Shown here: piece after piece, positions 1 to 10,162 of the stretch
Numbering within the stretch: the stretch's first letter is position 1
Layout of the letters: every line of letters starts with the position of its first letter
NCBI RefSeq assembly: GCF_010725725.1
Contig: NZ_AP022599.1
Coordinates: 1,240,001-1,304,000 of the forward strand
DNA length: 64,000 nucleotides
Origin: Mycolicibacterium pulveris
Lineage (GTDB): Bacteria; Actinomycetota; Actinomycetes; Mycobacteriales; Mycobacteriaceae
Direction: 5' to 3'
The notes under the pieces: model-generated
What the model was told of the DNA's origin: nothing
Database searches by the model: none
What the model saw: only the letters and a program-made list of their open reading frames with translations
Position numbers and translations under genes: made by a program

Positions 1-1795
1 TGCCACCATTGCCGTCTTCGACGGTGACGGTGAAGCTGTCGAAGTCCTCATCCGGGGAGGCGAACGCATTGAGGCGCTCCACTTGACTCGGGGTATAGGT
101 GAAGGTGCCGTCGGCGTTGACGACGACACTCCCCTTGGCCGGGCCAGTGGTCACGGTGAAGGTCAGCTCATCGAGGTCGGGATCGACGACATGGAGGTTG
201 CCGACGACCAGTCCGTCGGCATCCGGGTCGCTGAACGTCGGTGAGGCGTTCGGAGGATCATTCTCTGCGCTCACGGTGATCGTCACCGTCGCGGTATCCA
301 GGGTGGTGCCGTCGGAGACGGTGTAGCTGAACGAATCTGGGCCGCTGTAGTCCGCGTCGGGGGTGTAGGTGAACGACCCGTCCGCATTCAGGTCCACGGT
401 GCCGTGGTTCGGGCCGGTGTGCAGCGCCGCGCTCAGCGAGCCGCCCTCGGGGTCGGTGTCGTTGCCCAACACCCCTGGACCCGCGACGGTCAACACGGAA
501 TCCTCGGCGACGCTGTAGGCGTCATCGATGGCCACCGGCGCTAAATTCGCCGATGTCACCTCGATGACCACGGTGCCGGTGGAGGCGTGCCCGCCGCTGC
601 CGCTGGCCAGGCTGCCCAGGCCGTGGACGTGAAAGCCGCTGTCGACATCGGTGACGGTGACGGTGACCTCGTCGGTCAGGACGCCGACCCCATCCCAGCC
701 CGGATCCGGGGTGTAGGTCCAAGTGCCGGTGGCCTGATCGATGCTGATGGTGCCGTGAGCCGGCCCGCCGGGCTGCCCGCTGGCCGGCACCGAATACCGC
801 AGCGCATCACCGTCACCGTCGACACCGCCGAACTCGATCGGGGCGCTGACCTGCCCCGGATTGAGCACCAACGTCACCTGGCGCGAATCCTGCACCGAGG
901 GAGTGTCATTGGACAGCGTCTGGCTGGCCTGGCGCCGCGCCCACGCCAGCATCCCCCACAACATCGCGTTCTCCAGCGGGGCGCCCGGCCCGATGATCGG
1001 CTGGAAAAACCCCACCACCAGATCGACCGTCGCACTCAACAACGCCGCCGGAAGGGCCAACACCGCCGCGATCGGATCCCGCGCCCCGACCCGCACCTCC
1101 GTCGACGCCGGCTCATCCGCGGTCACCGCAGACTCCCCGGCCATCACCACCGGCGCATCCACCACCTCCGGCAGGTCGACATCCGTGTCTACCGGGTCTT
1201 CGTCGGCAGTGCTGGTGTCGTCGCGGTCGGTGACGGTGTCCGCCGCGGAAGGCTCGGTGGGCGGTGCGGATGATGCGGTGGTCGACGCCGCGTTGCGCGA
1301 AGACGGCGACGTGGGCTCCGCAGGAGGCGGCGCGGGCGCATCGGCTTCGGCATCCGTTTCGGCGACCGTGTCGTCATTGGTTTCGACAACGGCGTCATCG
1401 TCATCGCCCTCGTCGAGCAGCTCGGTCTCGTCGGCCGCGACGACGTCGTCGTCGTCCCCGCCGGTCAGGTCGTCGTCGCCGCTCTCGGCGTCGTCTTGAC
1501 CGTCGTCTTGACCGTCAAGGCCATCCGCGTCGGTGTCATCACCGGCTTCGGCGGCGGTCTCGGACTCGGTGTTGGCGGTGGCGCCGTCGCTCTCGGGGGC
1601 CGCGACCGCCGGGGCGATGCCGTAACTCGTCGACACCGCCATGCCCACGCCTAGCGCCACCGCCAGCGCGCCCACCCGGCCGATGTAGCGCGAATACCTC
1701 ACCTCGGTGTTCTGCGCACCCGGCGTCGCGGACCACTCGAGCGCGCCGCCACCCCCTCGCGATGCGATCCGGCGAGCATGCCGCGGCGAGCCCAT
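1..1795 (-). CDS. VCBS/cadherin-like repeat surface protein, 3' end outside window
   Basis: The reading frame is open for at least 598 codons and leaves the window at its left edge. ATG 1795 follows an AGGGGGG ribosome site and opens MGSPRHARR, the same start as the neighbouring paralogue. Domains in order: a basic N-terminus, a hydrophobic segment near residues 45-65 (GALAVALGVGMAV), an Asp/Glu/Thr-rich low-complexity stretch to about residue 230, a hydrophobic conserved block (VDLVVGFFQPI), then Ig-like VCBS/cadherin repeats with the recurring GTVDLNADGSFTYTPDADY signature. By family such proteins are exported and act in adhesion or at the surface; the ligand is unknown. It lies in tandem with the paralogue, 154 bp downstream of that gene's stop, and has its own copy of the conserved upstream motif. 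Confidence 0.8.
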   Translation of the reverse strand, partial: MGSPRHARRIASRGGGGALEWSATPGAQNTEVRYSRYIGRVGALAVALGVGMAVSTSYGIAPAVAAPESDGATANTESETAAEAGDDTDADGLDGQDDGQDDAESGDDDLTGGDDDDVVAADETELLDEGDDDDAVVETNDDTVAETDAEADAPAPPPAEPTSPSSRNAASTTASSAPPTEPSAADTVTDRDDTSTADEDPVDTDVDLPEVVDAPVVMAGESAVTADEPASTEVRVGARDPIAAVLALPAALLSATVDLVVGFFQPIIGPGAPLENAMLWGMLAWARRQASQTLSNDTPSVQDSRQVTLVLNPGQVSAPIEFGGVDGDGDALRYSVPASGQPGGPAHGTISIDQATGTWTYTPDPGWDGVGVLTDEVTVTVTDVDSGFHVHGLGSLASGSGGHASTGTVVIEVTSANLAPVAIDDAYSVAEDSVLTVAGPGVLGNDTDPEGGSLSAALHTGPNHGTVDLNADGSFTYTPDADYSGPDSFSYTVSDGTTLDTATVTITVSAENDPPNASPTFSDPDADGLVVGNLHVVDPDLDELTFTVTTGPAKGSVVVNADGTFTYTPSQVERLNAFASPDEDFDSFTVTVEDGNGG

Positions 1796-1847
1796 AACCA
1801 GTCCCCCCTGAGGTCAGTCCACAGTCCATCCGACGAAGATCGTAAAT

Positions 1848-1890
1848 TGACAGTAACGTCAGGGCAGGCGCAACGAATCGGGTGTTTCCC
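1848..1890 (-). promoter_or_regulatory. Conserved upstream motif of first VCBS gene
   Basis: TGAC-N6-GTCA (1848-1861) and GGG-N5-CCC (1880-1890) lie 53 bp and 85 bp before ATG 1795. The same pair occurs with nearly the same spacing before the neighbouring paralogue although the surrounding bases have diverged. I infer a promoter or operator shared by the two genes; the cognate regulator is unknown. Confidence 0.45.
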
Positions 1891-1949
1891 CATAATCGTC
1901 ATGATCATCAGCAAACCCGACTCGTCGAGCCGACGGCGTTATCGGCGGG

Positions 1950-4900
1950 TCACACCTCCTCGTTTGCCGGCGCGATCGTGATGATCGACACCGCCTCGAC
2001 GAAGGTCGACGGGTCGTAGCTGTACACGTAGCCGTGGACGCCATCGCCGGTCATGGCAACTCCGTAGAGTTCTCCGCTGTACGGCGCCAGGGAGAGCACG
2101 CTGTAGTCGGTGGTGTCAATTGCGGCTAGAGCGAACTGCTGGGAACCGTTCCCCGGCACGACAACGTAGGCGACGCTGCTGTCCGGGCTGAACGTTATCT
2201 CGCCGGCTATTGGCAAGAATCCATTGAATGCGTCCGGACTGAATTTGTGGACGACATCATGGAACGTGGGGCTGGCCGGATCGGTGTCGATCACGGCCAA
2301 CATTGGAAACACGTCGGCGCCATCGTCGTCGAAGCCGTCCACATAGGTGAAGAGTTGCTTGCCATCCGGGCTCAGCGTCGGCAAGCCGACGGCAACTTCG
2401 GCACCCGGGAAAGCAGCTGCCAGATAGTCGATTAGCTCGCCCGTGGCAGTATCCACGACCCGTGTCGCGGGCCCGCCGGACGGGTCTATGCCGAAGTAAT
2501 ACACGTGGCTGGCGTCGGGTGACACGTCCAAGGTGAAGGGTATGCCTTGCACGGGGATCGGGTCGCCAAACCCTGTGCCGCCGGCATCGAGAAGCCTGAT
2601 CTCGACGGCTACCGAACCGTCATCGCCAAGAGTTCCGCTCGCGACCACGAGTGTGCCGTCCGATGCGATCGCGATCGCGGTCCCGATTTCGCCAACATCA
2701 CCAATCTGAATGCTGGCGATGTCGTTGCCACTCGCGGTCTCGATGATCCGGACGGAACCGACTTCGACGGGTTGTCCATCCTCGTCCGTCTCTGTTGTAT
2801 TCACCAGGACATACAGCCGCTCACCATCCGGGCTGACGACGTGTGCCGGCCGGAATAGCGTGGTGGGTTGACCAACGTCGAACTCAGTGAGGTCCGTGAC
2901 GCTGCCGTCGGGGTTGACCGAGTACACGGTCGTGCGGGGGGAGCCGTCCTCGCCAAATGATGTGGTCACGACATAGCCACGGCCGTCGGGACCGGCCACC
3001 ACCGGAGCCGCTGGCCACACCGGCTCGTCGATGAGCGGGTCGATCCGAATCGATTCGGGCGCAACGGCGATGTTGTCGACCGTGACGGTCACCGGGACGC
3101 TGGCATAGTCGGTGACCTCAATGGTGAAGCTGTCGACAAGGCCCTCCGGGGCAATTGCGGCCTTGAACTGGGCGGCCTGCGTCGGCGTGTAGGTGTAGGT
3201 GCCCGCGACCGGATCGATCTCGACGGTTCCCATACCCGGGCCGGTCACGATGTTGTAGGTGATTGTGTCCCCGTCCGGGTCGGTGACGCCCAGCGATCCG
3301 GTGACCACCCCGGTGCTCGGATCCTGCAGCTCGCGGGTGACTGCGTCAGGATCAAAGATCGGCGCCGAATTGTCCGCGTCGACGACGTTGATCGACACCG
3401 TGGCCGGTGCGCTGCTGGCGGTGCCGTCAGAGACCGTGTAGCTGAACGAATCCGGGCCACTGTAGCCCTCGTCGGGGGTGTAGGTGAACGTGCCGTCGCC
3501 GTTGTCGCTCAACGTGCCATGGCCGGGCTGGGTGAGCGACGCCACCGACAACGCATCACCATCGGTATCCGAGTCGTTGCCCGTCAGCTCCGTCGCGCTG
3601 AACGTCAAGGACTCATCCTCAGCGGCGAGCAGGCTGTCCCCGTTGGCCACTGGGGCATCGTTGACCGGTGTCACCGTGATGGTCACCATCGCGGGCACGC
3701 TGGTGGCGGTCCCGTCAGACACCGTGTAGGTGAACGAATCCGGACCGTTGTAATCGGCGTCGGGCGTGTAGGTGAACGTGCCGTCGCCGTTGTTGGTCAG
3801 CGTGCCATGGCCGGGCTGGGTGAACGACGCCACCGACAACGCATCACCATCGGTATCAGAGTCATTGGCCGTCAAGCTCGTCGCACTGAACGTCAACGCC
3901 TGATCCTCGGGGGTGCTGTAAACATCACCCACCGCGACCGGGGCTGCGTTAAAGGGCACCTCGGTGGGCACGATCGTGACGATCGACACCGCCCCGGCAT
4001 CATCCGCGGTATTCAAGTTCAGCAGGTAGCCGTGGACTCCGTCGCCACTCATCACCAGTACCGATTGATCGTCTCGTGCGCCCGGCACCGCAACGTAGAA
4101 CACGCTGCGGTGTGCTGTGTCCACGAAAGCCATACCGGCGAAGTCCTCGTCCACAACGGGGGCGAAGGCGACGCTACCGTCCGGGCTGAAGGTCACCACG
4201 CCGCTGGGCCCGAATCCGTAGAACTCATCCGTGCTGAATTCATGGATGACGTCGAGGTACGTCGGGCTTGCGGGATCGACGTCGATCACGGCGAGCTTAG
4301 GTTGGCCGACACCGCTGTTGTCTTCAATGGCCACAGTCGTATAAAGCTGCTTGCCGTCCGGATGCGGCGACGGCAAACCCGCAGCGGTGAGGATGGCCCA
4401 GAGATCATTCTCCAGGAAATCGGTGTTGACGCCTGTGGCGGTATCCCAGACCGACGAAACATAGGAGACCACTTGGTTGGCGGGGCCAAGGCCGAAACTG
4501 GCGTAGTACACGCGGCTGCCGTCTGGTGACACACTCACCAACAAGGGCAGGTCATCAAACACGAGCGGGTCGCCGATCACCGCGCCGCTGGCGTCGAACC
4601 GCGTGATCTTGCCGGCGAGGTCGGATGGCGTGCCGTCCGGGTTGAGCGTTGCGGCCCCGCTTGCGACGGCGAATGAGCCGTCCGACGCGATCGCGATCGA
4701 GACGGCAAGTTCACCGGTATCTCCGACCGGAATACTGCCGAGGTGATCGCCACTGGTGGTGTCGATGACGTGGACGAGACCGGTACCGATGAACTGGCCA
4801 CTCTCATCCGCTTCCGGCGGGTTCACGAGGACGTACAGCCGCTCACCGTCTGGGCTGACGGCATGTCCCGAGCTGAATGTGTTCTGCCCCCCAAACGTGT

Positions 4901-7571
4901 CGAACTCGTGGAGAACCTCGACTGTGCCGTCCGGGCTGATCTCATACACGGTTCCGGACGAACCCGAAGGCACGTCGAGAACATATCCGCGGCCGTCGGG
5001 GCCAACCACCACCTGAGCAAAGGGCGACAGCTGCAGATCCAAAACCGGCCCGATGTGGATCTTTTCGGGGGCAATGTCGATGTTGTCGACCGTGAAGGTC
5101 ACCGGGGCGTTGATGCCGTCGCTGACCTCGACGGTGAAACTGTCGACGCGAGAAGCCGACGCGGACTGCAGCTGCGCGGCCTGAGTCGGCGTGTAGGTGT
5201 AGGTGTTGGTGGTGGGGTCGATCTCGACGCTGCCCATCGTTGGTCCGGCCACGACCGTATAGGTGAGCGTGTCCCCGTCCGGATCGGTGACGCCCAGCGA
5301 TCCGGTGACCTCCCCGGTGCTCGGATCCTGTAGCTCGCGGGTGACCGCGTCGGGGTCAAAGACCGGCGCCGTATTGGCCGCGCCGATGTTGACCGTTACC
5401 GTGGCCGCATCCGTGGCGGCACCGTCAGAAACCGTGTAGCTGAACGAATCCAGACCGCTGTAGCCCTCGTCGGGCGTGTAGGTGAAGGTGCCATCACCGT
5501 TGTCGGTTACCGTGCCGTGGCCGGGCTGGGTGAACGATTCCACCGTCAACGCATCACCATCGACGTCGGTGTCGTTGCCCGTCAGCTCCGTCGCGTTGAA
5601 GGTCAACGGCTCATTCTCATCGGCAACCAAGGTGTCCGGGTTGGCCACCGGCGCGTCGTTGACCGACACCACCGCGATCGACACCGTCGCGGTATCCGAA
5701 GCGGTGCCATCAGAGACCGTGTAGCTGAACGAATCCGCCCCGTTGTAATCCGCATCGGGGGTGTAGGTGAACGACCCGTCCGCATTCAGGTCGACGGTGC
5801 CGTGGCTCGGGCCGGTGTCCAGCGTCGCGGTCAGCGGCTCACCCTCGGGGTCGGAGTCGTTGCCCAACACCCCCGGGCCCGCCACCGTCAACACACTGTC
5901 CTCGGCGACGCTGTAGGTATCCCCGACCGCCTCAGGTAGGTCGTTGACCGGCGTCACGGTGATCGACACCGTGGCCGTGTCCGTATCGGTGCCATCAGAG
6001 ACGGTGTAGCTGAACGAATCCGCCCCGTGGTAGTCCGCATCGGGGGTGTAGGTGAACGACCCGTCCGCATTCAGGTCGACGGTGCCGTGGCTCGGGCCGG
6101 TGTCCAACGTCGCGGTCAGCGGCTCACCCTCGGGGTCGGAGTCGTTGCCCAACACCCCCGGGCCCGCCACGGTCAACACACTGTCCTCGGTGGTGTCGTA
6201 GGCGTCGTCGACGGCCACCGGCGCCATATTCGCCGGTGTCACCTCGATGCGCACGGTGCTGGTGGAGGCGTGCCCGCCGCTGCCGCTGAGCAGGCTGCTC
6301 AGGCCGTGGATGTGGAAGCCGCTGCCCACGTCGGAGACGGTGACGGTGAACTCGTCGGTCAACACGCTGGCGCCGTCCCACCCCGGGCCCGGCGTGTAGG
6401 TCCAGGTGCCGCTGGCCTGATCGATGCTGATGGTGCCGTGAGCCGGCCCGCCGGGCTGCCCGCTGGCCGGCACCGAATACCGCAGCGCATCACCGTCACC
6501 GTCGACACCGCCGAACTCGACCGGGGCGCTGACCTGCCCCGGATTGAGCACCAACGTCACCTGGCGCGAATCCTCAACAGCGGGAGTGTCATTGGACAGC
6601 GTCTGGCTGGTCTGGCGCCGTACCCACGCCAGCATCCCCCACAGCATCGCGTTCTCCAGCGGGGCACCCGGACCCACGATCGGCTCAAAGAACCCCACCA
6701 CCAGGTCTACCGTCGCGCTCACCAGTGCCGCCGGAATGGCCAACAGCGCTGAGATCGGATCCCGCGCACCCACTCGCACCACCGTCGACGCCGGCTCGTC
6801 CGCGGTCACCGCCGGCTCCCCGGCCGTCACCACCGGCGCATCAACCACCACCGACACCTCGACATCGGCATCTACCGGATCTTCGTCGGCGACGACGGTG
6901 TCGTCGTCGGCCACCACCGTCGACTCGATCGTCGACAGCGGCTCCGAAACCTCCACGCCGGCAGCCTCACTGGCACTCGACGCGTCCTGGGCGTCCCCAC
7001 CCGACACCGACTCGACCGGCGGTGCGGTGGTCGGCTCCGCCGACGGCGCTTCCTCGGTCACGGCCTCGGTCTCGGCCTCCTCGGTGTCGACCACGGTCTC
7101 GTCGTCGGCGCCTTCGGTGTCGTCGCCGCCGCCTTCGGCGTCGTCTTCGTCGAGCACACCGACCTCATCAAGGGCGTCGACGTCGTCCTCGTCCCCGCCG
7201 GTCGTCTGCGCACTGATGCTCACCGCGGCGGTCTCACCTCTTAGGCCCTCGCCGCCTTCGACGCCGTCGTCACCGTCGACACCACCATCGTTGCCATCGG
7301 CATCGGTCTCGGACTCGGCGCTGGCGCTGTTGCCGTTGGCCGGCGTGGCGGCCGCGGGCGCGATGCCATAGCTCGTCGACACCGCCATGCCCACGCCCAA
7401 CGCCACCGCCAACGCACCGACCCGGCCGATATAGCGCGAATACCCCACCTCGCCGCCCGGCGCCGCAGCCCACTCGATCGCGACACCCCCGCCACCCGGC
7501 GATGACACCAGCAAGCCACCACCGTGCTTGCGATGCGATGCGGTCCGACGCGTGTGCCGTGGCGAGCCCAT
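1950..7571 (-). CDS. Giant VCBS/cadherin-like and YVTN beta-propeller surface protein
   Basis: This 1873-residue protein starts at ATG 7571 behind a GAGGGGGAA ribosome site; an upstream in-frame ATG at 7610 lacks one. A basic leader and hydrophobic stretch (about residues 47-64) suggest export. Then come an acidic Glu/Asp/Thr-rich region (77-257), a hydrophobic conserved block (270-305), cadherin/VCBS repeats (337-740), a first beta-propeller with SPDGERLYVLVN-type blades (840-1204), further Ig-like repeats (1207-1490) and a second propeller (1504-1873). No LPxTG or other anchor is visible. By family it is a secreted or cell-wall-associated adhesin-like protein; no catalytic site is recognised. 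Several Ig-like repeats are nearly identical in DNA to each other and to the tandem paralogue, which suggests recent duplication or gene conversion. Confidence 0.85.
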   Translation of the reverse strand: MGSPRHTRRTASHRKHGGGLLVSSPGGGGVAIEWAAAPGGEVGYSRYIGRVGALAVALGVGMAVSTSYGIAPAAATPANGNSASAESETDADGNDGGVDGDDGVEGGEGLRGETAAVSISAQTTGGDEDDVDALDEVGVLDEDDAEGGGDDTEGADDETVVDTEEAETEAVTEEAPSAEPTTAPPVESVSGGDAQDASSASEAAGVEVSEPLSTIESTVVADDDTVVADEDPVDADVEVSVVVDAPVVTAGEPAVTADEPASTVVRVGARDPISALLAIPAALVSATVDLVVGFFEPIVGPGAPLENAMLWGMLAWVRRQTSQTLSNDTPAVEDSRQVTLVLNPGQVSAPVEFGGVDGDGDALRYSVPASGQPGGPAHGTISIDQASGTWTYTPGPGWDGASVLTDEFTVTVSDVGSGFHIHGLSSLLSGSGGHASTSTVRIEVTPANMAPVAVDDAYDTTEDSVLTVAGPGVLGNDSDPEGEPLTATLDTGPSHGTVDLNADGSFTYTPDADYHGADSFSYTVSDGTDTDTATVSITVTPVNDLPEAVGDTYSVAEDSVLTVAGPGVLGNDSDPEGEPLTATLDTGPSHGTVDLNADGSFTYTPDADYNGADSFSYTVSDGTASDTATVSIAVVSVNDAPVANPDTLVADENEPLTFNATELTGNDTDVDGDALTVESFTQPGHGTVTDNGDGTFTYTPDEGYSGLDSFSYTVSDGAATDAATVTVNIGAANTAPVFDPDAVTRELQDPSTGEVTGSLGVTDPDGDTLTYTVVAGPTMGSVEIDPTTNTYTYTPTQAAQLQSASASRVDSFTVEVSDGINAPVTFTVDNIDIAPEKIHIGPVLDLQLSPFAQVVVGPDGRGYVLDVPSGSSGTVYEISPDGTVEVLHEFDTFGGQNTFSSGHAVSPDGERLYVLVNPPEADESGQFIGTGLVHVIDTTSGDHLGSIPVGDTGELAVSIAIASDGSFAVASGAATLNPDGTPSDLAGKITRFDASGAVIGDPLVFDDLPLLVSVSPDGSRVYYASFGLGPANQVVSYVSSVWDTATGVNTDFLENDLWAILTAAGLPSPHPDGKQLYTTVAIEDNSGVGQPKLAVIDVDPASPTYLDVIHEFSTDEFYGFGPSGVVTFSPDGSVAFAPVVDEDFAGMAFVDTAHRSVFYVAVPGARDDQSVLVMSGDGVHGYLLNLNTADDAGAVSIVTIVPTEVPFNAAPVAVGDVYSTPEDQALTFSATSLTANDSDTDGDALSVASFTQPGHGTLTNNGDGTFTYTPDADYNGPDSFTYTVSDGTATSVPAMVTITVTPVNDAPVANGDSLLAAEDESLTFSATELTGNDSDTDGDALSVASLTQPGHGTLSDNGDGTFTYTPDEGYSGPDSFSYTVSDGTASSAPATVSINVVDADNSAPIFDPDAVTRELQDPSTGVVTGSLGVTDPDGDTITYNIVTGPGMGTVEIDPVAGTYTYTPTQAAQFKAAIAPEGLVDSFTIEVTDYASVPVTVTVDNIAVAPESIRIDPLIDEPVWPAAPVVAGPDGRGYVVTTSFGEDGSPRTTVYSVNPDGSVTDLTEFDVGQPTTLFRPAHVVSPDGERLYVLVNTTETDEDGQPVEVGSVRIIETASGNDIASIQIGDVGEIGTAIAIASDGTLVVASGTLGDDGSVAVEIRLLDAGGTGFGDPIPVQGIPFTLDVSPDASHVYYFGIDPSGGPATRVVDTATGELIDYLAAAFPGAEVAVGLPTLSPDGKQLFTYVDGFDDDGADVFPMLAVIDTDPASPTFHDVVHKFSPDAFNGFLPIAGEITFSPDSSVAYVVVPGNGSQQFALAAIDTTDYSVLSLAPYSGELYGVAMTGDGVHGYVYSYDPSTFVEAVSIITIAPANEEV

Positions 7572-7624
7572 GATGCAATTTCCCCCTCGGTAGTCACTGC
7601 CCATCCCCACGATGTGGGAGAAAT

Positions 7625-7668
7625 TGACACTAACGTCAGGGGGTGTCGCGATAAATAGGGTGTTTCCC
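7625..7668 (-). promoter_or_regulatory. Conserved upstream motif of second VCBS gene
   Basis: TGAC-N6-GTCA at 7625-7638 and GGG-N5-CCC at 7658-7668 match the motif before the tandem paralogue. The first element is 54 bp from ATG 7571, against 53 bp in the paralogue. It reads into an unusually AT-rich stretch further upstream. Function is inferred from conservation only. Confidence 0.45.
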
Positions 7669-7911
7669 TATACTTTCGCAAACGCAAAAGTTTATAGCGA
7701 ACATTTATTCGCCTTTTATATTTAAATTTCGTTGTGCGGATTTAGCGCATCGTCGTTTTAAATCTGCAGCTCATGCCGATGTCTTAGTAACATTTGGCTC
7801 AAGTGAAAAACGCGCAGCACCATCGCGGACACAAACTTTTTTGTGAATGGCCGTTTGCCACGTGTACCGAGCTCATCGTCACGCTCGCAGCTAAGATCCA
7901 GCGCGCCCAAC
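7669..7911. other. AT-rich intergenic stretch between rplA and the VCBS gene
   Basis: I see no gene here. Roughly 7669-7793 is far richer in A and T than anything else in the window (runs such as TTTATATTTAAATTTCG), so it probably carries the distal promoter of the VCBS gene, or marks foreign DNA at the point where synteny with other mycobacterial rplA loci ends. Confidence 0.4.
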
Positions 7912-7959
7912 AGACGCGAATTCCCCCGAAACAACCGGCTTTCGGGGGAATTCGCGTCT
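7912..7959 (-). terminator. Strong hairpin terminator downstream of rplA
   Basis: Positions 7912-7931 and 7940-7959 are perfect 20-bp inverted arms around an 8-base loop, 17 bp past the rplA stop. There is no T tract on the minus strand, which is usual for mycobacterial terminators. Being symmetrical, it may also insulate the ribosomal operon from the AT-rich region beyond. Confidence 0.8.
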
Positions 7960-7975
7960 TGTCGCGTGAAGGCGC

Positions 7976-8683
7976 TTAGACCTCGGCGAAGTTGCGCGTC
8001 ACCGTCGGGTCGACCGGGATGCCCGGGCCCGTCGTCGTCGACACCACGACCTTCTTGAGATAGCGGCCCTTCGACGACGTCGGCTTGGCCCGCAGGATCT
8101 CGTCCAGCGCGGCGCCGTAGTTCTCCGCCAGCGCCTTCTCGTCGAACGAGGCCTTGCCGATCACGAAGTGCAGGTTGGCCGCCTTGTCGACGCGGAAGTT
8201 GATCTTGCCGCCCTTGATGTCCTGCACGGCCTTGGCCACATCGGGCGTCACCGTGCCCGTCTTCGGGTTCGGCATCAGCCCGCGCGGACCCAGGATGCGC
8301 GCGATGCGACCCACCTTGGCCATCTGATCCGGCGTGGCGATCGCGGCGTCGAAGTCCAGGAACCCGCCCTGGATCTTCTCGATCAGGTCGTCGCTGCCCA
8401 CGATGTCGGCGCCGGCGGCCTCGGCCTCGGCGGCCTTCTCACCGACCGCGAACACCGCGACGCGCGCGGTCTTGCCGGTGCCGTGCGGCAGGTTCACGGT
8501 GCCGCGCACCATCTGGTCGGCCTTGCGCGGGTCGACGCCCAGCCGGATCGCCACCTCGACGGTCGCGTCCTGCTTCTTGCTCGACGTCTCCTTGGCCAGC
8601 CGCGCGGCCTCCAGCGGGTGATACAGCTTCGACCGGTCGATCTTCTCGGCGGCCTCGCGATATGCCTTGCTCTTCTTGCTCAT
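7976..8683 (-). CDS. rplA: 50S ribosomal protein L1
   Basis: The 235-residue product has the length usual for mycobacterial L1. L1 binds 23S rRNA at the L1 stalk and helps release deacylated tRNA from the E site. Diagnostic blocks are present: [16 protein letters not shown] at the N-terminus, the [12 protein letters not shown] motif, and [18 protein letters not shown] 8683 follows an AGGAGAG ribosome site. It is the last gene of the nusG-rplK-rplA group and is closed by a strong hairpin. In many bacteria L1 represses the L11-L1 mRNA; the nested inverted repeats in this operon could be involved, but I cannot match a canonical L1 site. Confidence 0.98.
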   Translation of the reverse strand: MSKKSKAYREAAEKIDRSKLYHPLEAARLAKETSSKKQDATVEVAIRLGVDPRKADQMVRGTVNLPHGTGKTARVAVFAVGEKAAEAEAAGADIVGSDDLIEKIQGGFLDFDAAIATPDQMAKVGRIARILGPRGLMPNPKTGTVTPDVAKAVQDIKGGKINFRVDKAANLHFVIGKASFDEKALAENYGAALDEILRAKPTSSKGRYLKKVVVSTTTGPGIPVDPTVTRNFAEV

Positions 8684-8748
8684 TGATCTCTCCTGTGGTT
8701 AGAAGTTGTGGTCGTTCGGGCCGATGCCAGCCCTGCCACTTTGTTCGT

Positions 8749-8805
8749 CGAAATAGCGTTCCAGGTTGCTGAACGCTGATGTCAACCGCCCGGAATGCTA
8801 TTTCG
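8749..8805. repeat. Nested inverted repeat between rplK and rplA
   Basis: Outer arms 8749-8762 and 8792-8805 pair at 13 of 14 positions (CGAAATAGCGTTCC with GGAATGCTATTTCG). GGTTG and CAACC inside can form an inner stem. It resembles the structures at 9264-9312 and 31683-31731, which also carry ATTTCGGCG arms. It could be an attenuator or an mRNA-stability element in the L11-L1 transcript. Confidence 0.55.
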
Positions 8806-8815
8806 GCGAAGTCTG

Positions 8816-9244
8816 CTATTCGACGGTGATGCCCATCGACCGGGCGGTGCCGGCGATGATCTTGGCGCCCTGCTCGATGTCGTTGGCGTTCAGGTCGTCC
8901 TTCTTGGTCTCGGCGATCTCACGCACCTGATCCCAGGTCACCTTGGCGACCTTGTTGATGTGCGGCTCCCCCGAGCCCTTCTGCACACCGGCGGCCTTCA
9001 GCAGCAGCTTGGCCGCGGGCGGGGTCTTCAACTTGAAGTCGAAGCTGCGGTCCTCGTAGACGGTGATCTCCACCGGCACGACGTTGCCGCGCTGGTTCTC
9101 CGTCGCGGCGTTGTACGCCTTGCAGAACTCCATGATGTTGACGCCGTGCTGGCCGAGCGCCGGACCCACCGGCGGGGCGGGGTTGGCCTGCCCGGCCTGA
9201 ATCTGCAGCTTGATCAGCCCGATGACTTTCTTCTTCGGGGCCAT
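8816..9244 (-). CDS. rplK: 50S ribosomal protein L11
   Basis: The 142-residue protein is full length and typical of L11, which forms part of the GTPase-associated centre on 23S rRNA and is needed for stringent-response activation by RelA/Rel. Visible family blocks are [23 protein letters not shown] near residues 8-30 (binding loop for the thiostrepton region), [14 protein letters not shown] and the C-terminal [14 protein letters not shown] 9244 follows GAGAGGAAG. It lies 72 bp downstream of nusG and 132 bp upstream of rplA, and each gap contains a stem-loop. Confidence 0.98.
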   Translation of the reverse strand: MAPKKKVIGLIKLQIQAGQANPAPPVGPALGQHGVNIMEFCKAYNAATENQRGNVVPVEITVYEDRSFDFKLKTPPAAKLLLKAAGVQKGSGEPHINKVAKVTWDQVREIAETKKDDLNANDIEQGAKIIAGTARSMGITVE

Positions 9245-9263
9245 TTCTTCCTCTCGTTCCGGT

Positions 9264-9312
9264 GATTTCGGCGTAGTTCGTCACGCTGACCGTGACAAAA
9301 CGCGCCGAAATC
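9264..9312. repeat. Nested inverted repeat in the nusG-rplK gap
   Basis: GATTTCGGCG at 9264-9273 pairs perfectly with CGCCGAAATC at 9303-9312, and GTCACG at 9280-9285 pairs with CGTGAC at 9291-9296, giving a two-tier stem-loop in the rplK leader. The same outer arm and an inner CGTCACG recur at 31683-31731. It is either a dispersed repeat or a conserved transcript structure. Confidence 0.6.
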
Positions 9313-9316
9313 GCTC

Positions 9317-10138
<822 letters not shown>

Positions 10139-10162
10139 TCAGTCCTCTCACTTATCCGCTCG

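Noticed and set aside
3519..4529. Long plus-strand frames inside the giant VCBS gene.
   Set aside because: Low-complexity mirror of Asp/Thr-rich repeats on the coding strand; no start context or family similarity.
8684..9316. Stem-loops in the L11-L1 operon read as the canonical L1 autoregulatory site.
   Set aside because: I could not match the known L1 rRNA/mRNA target consensus, and the same arms occur near an unrelated dehydrogenase gene.
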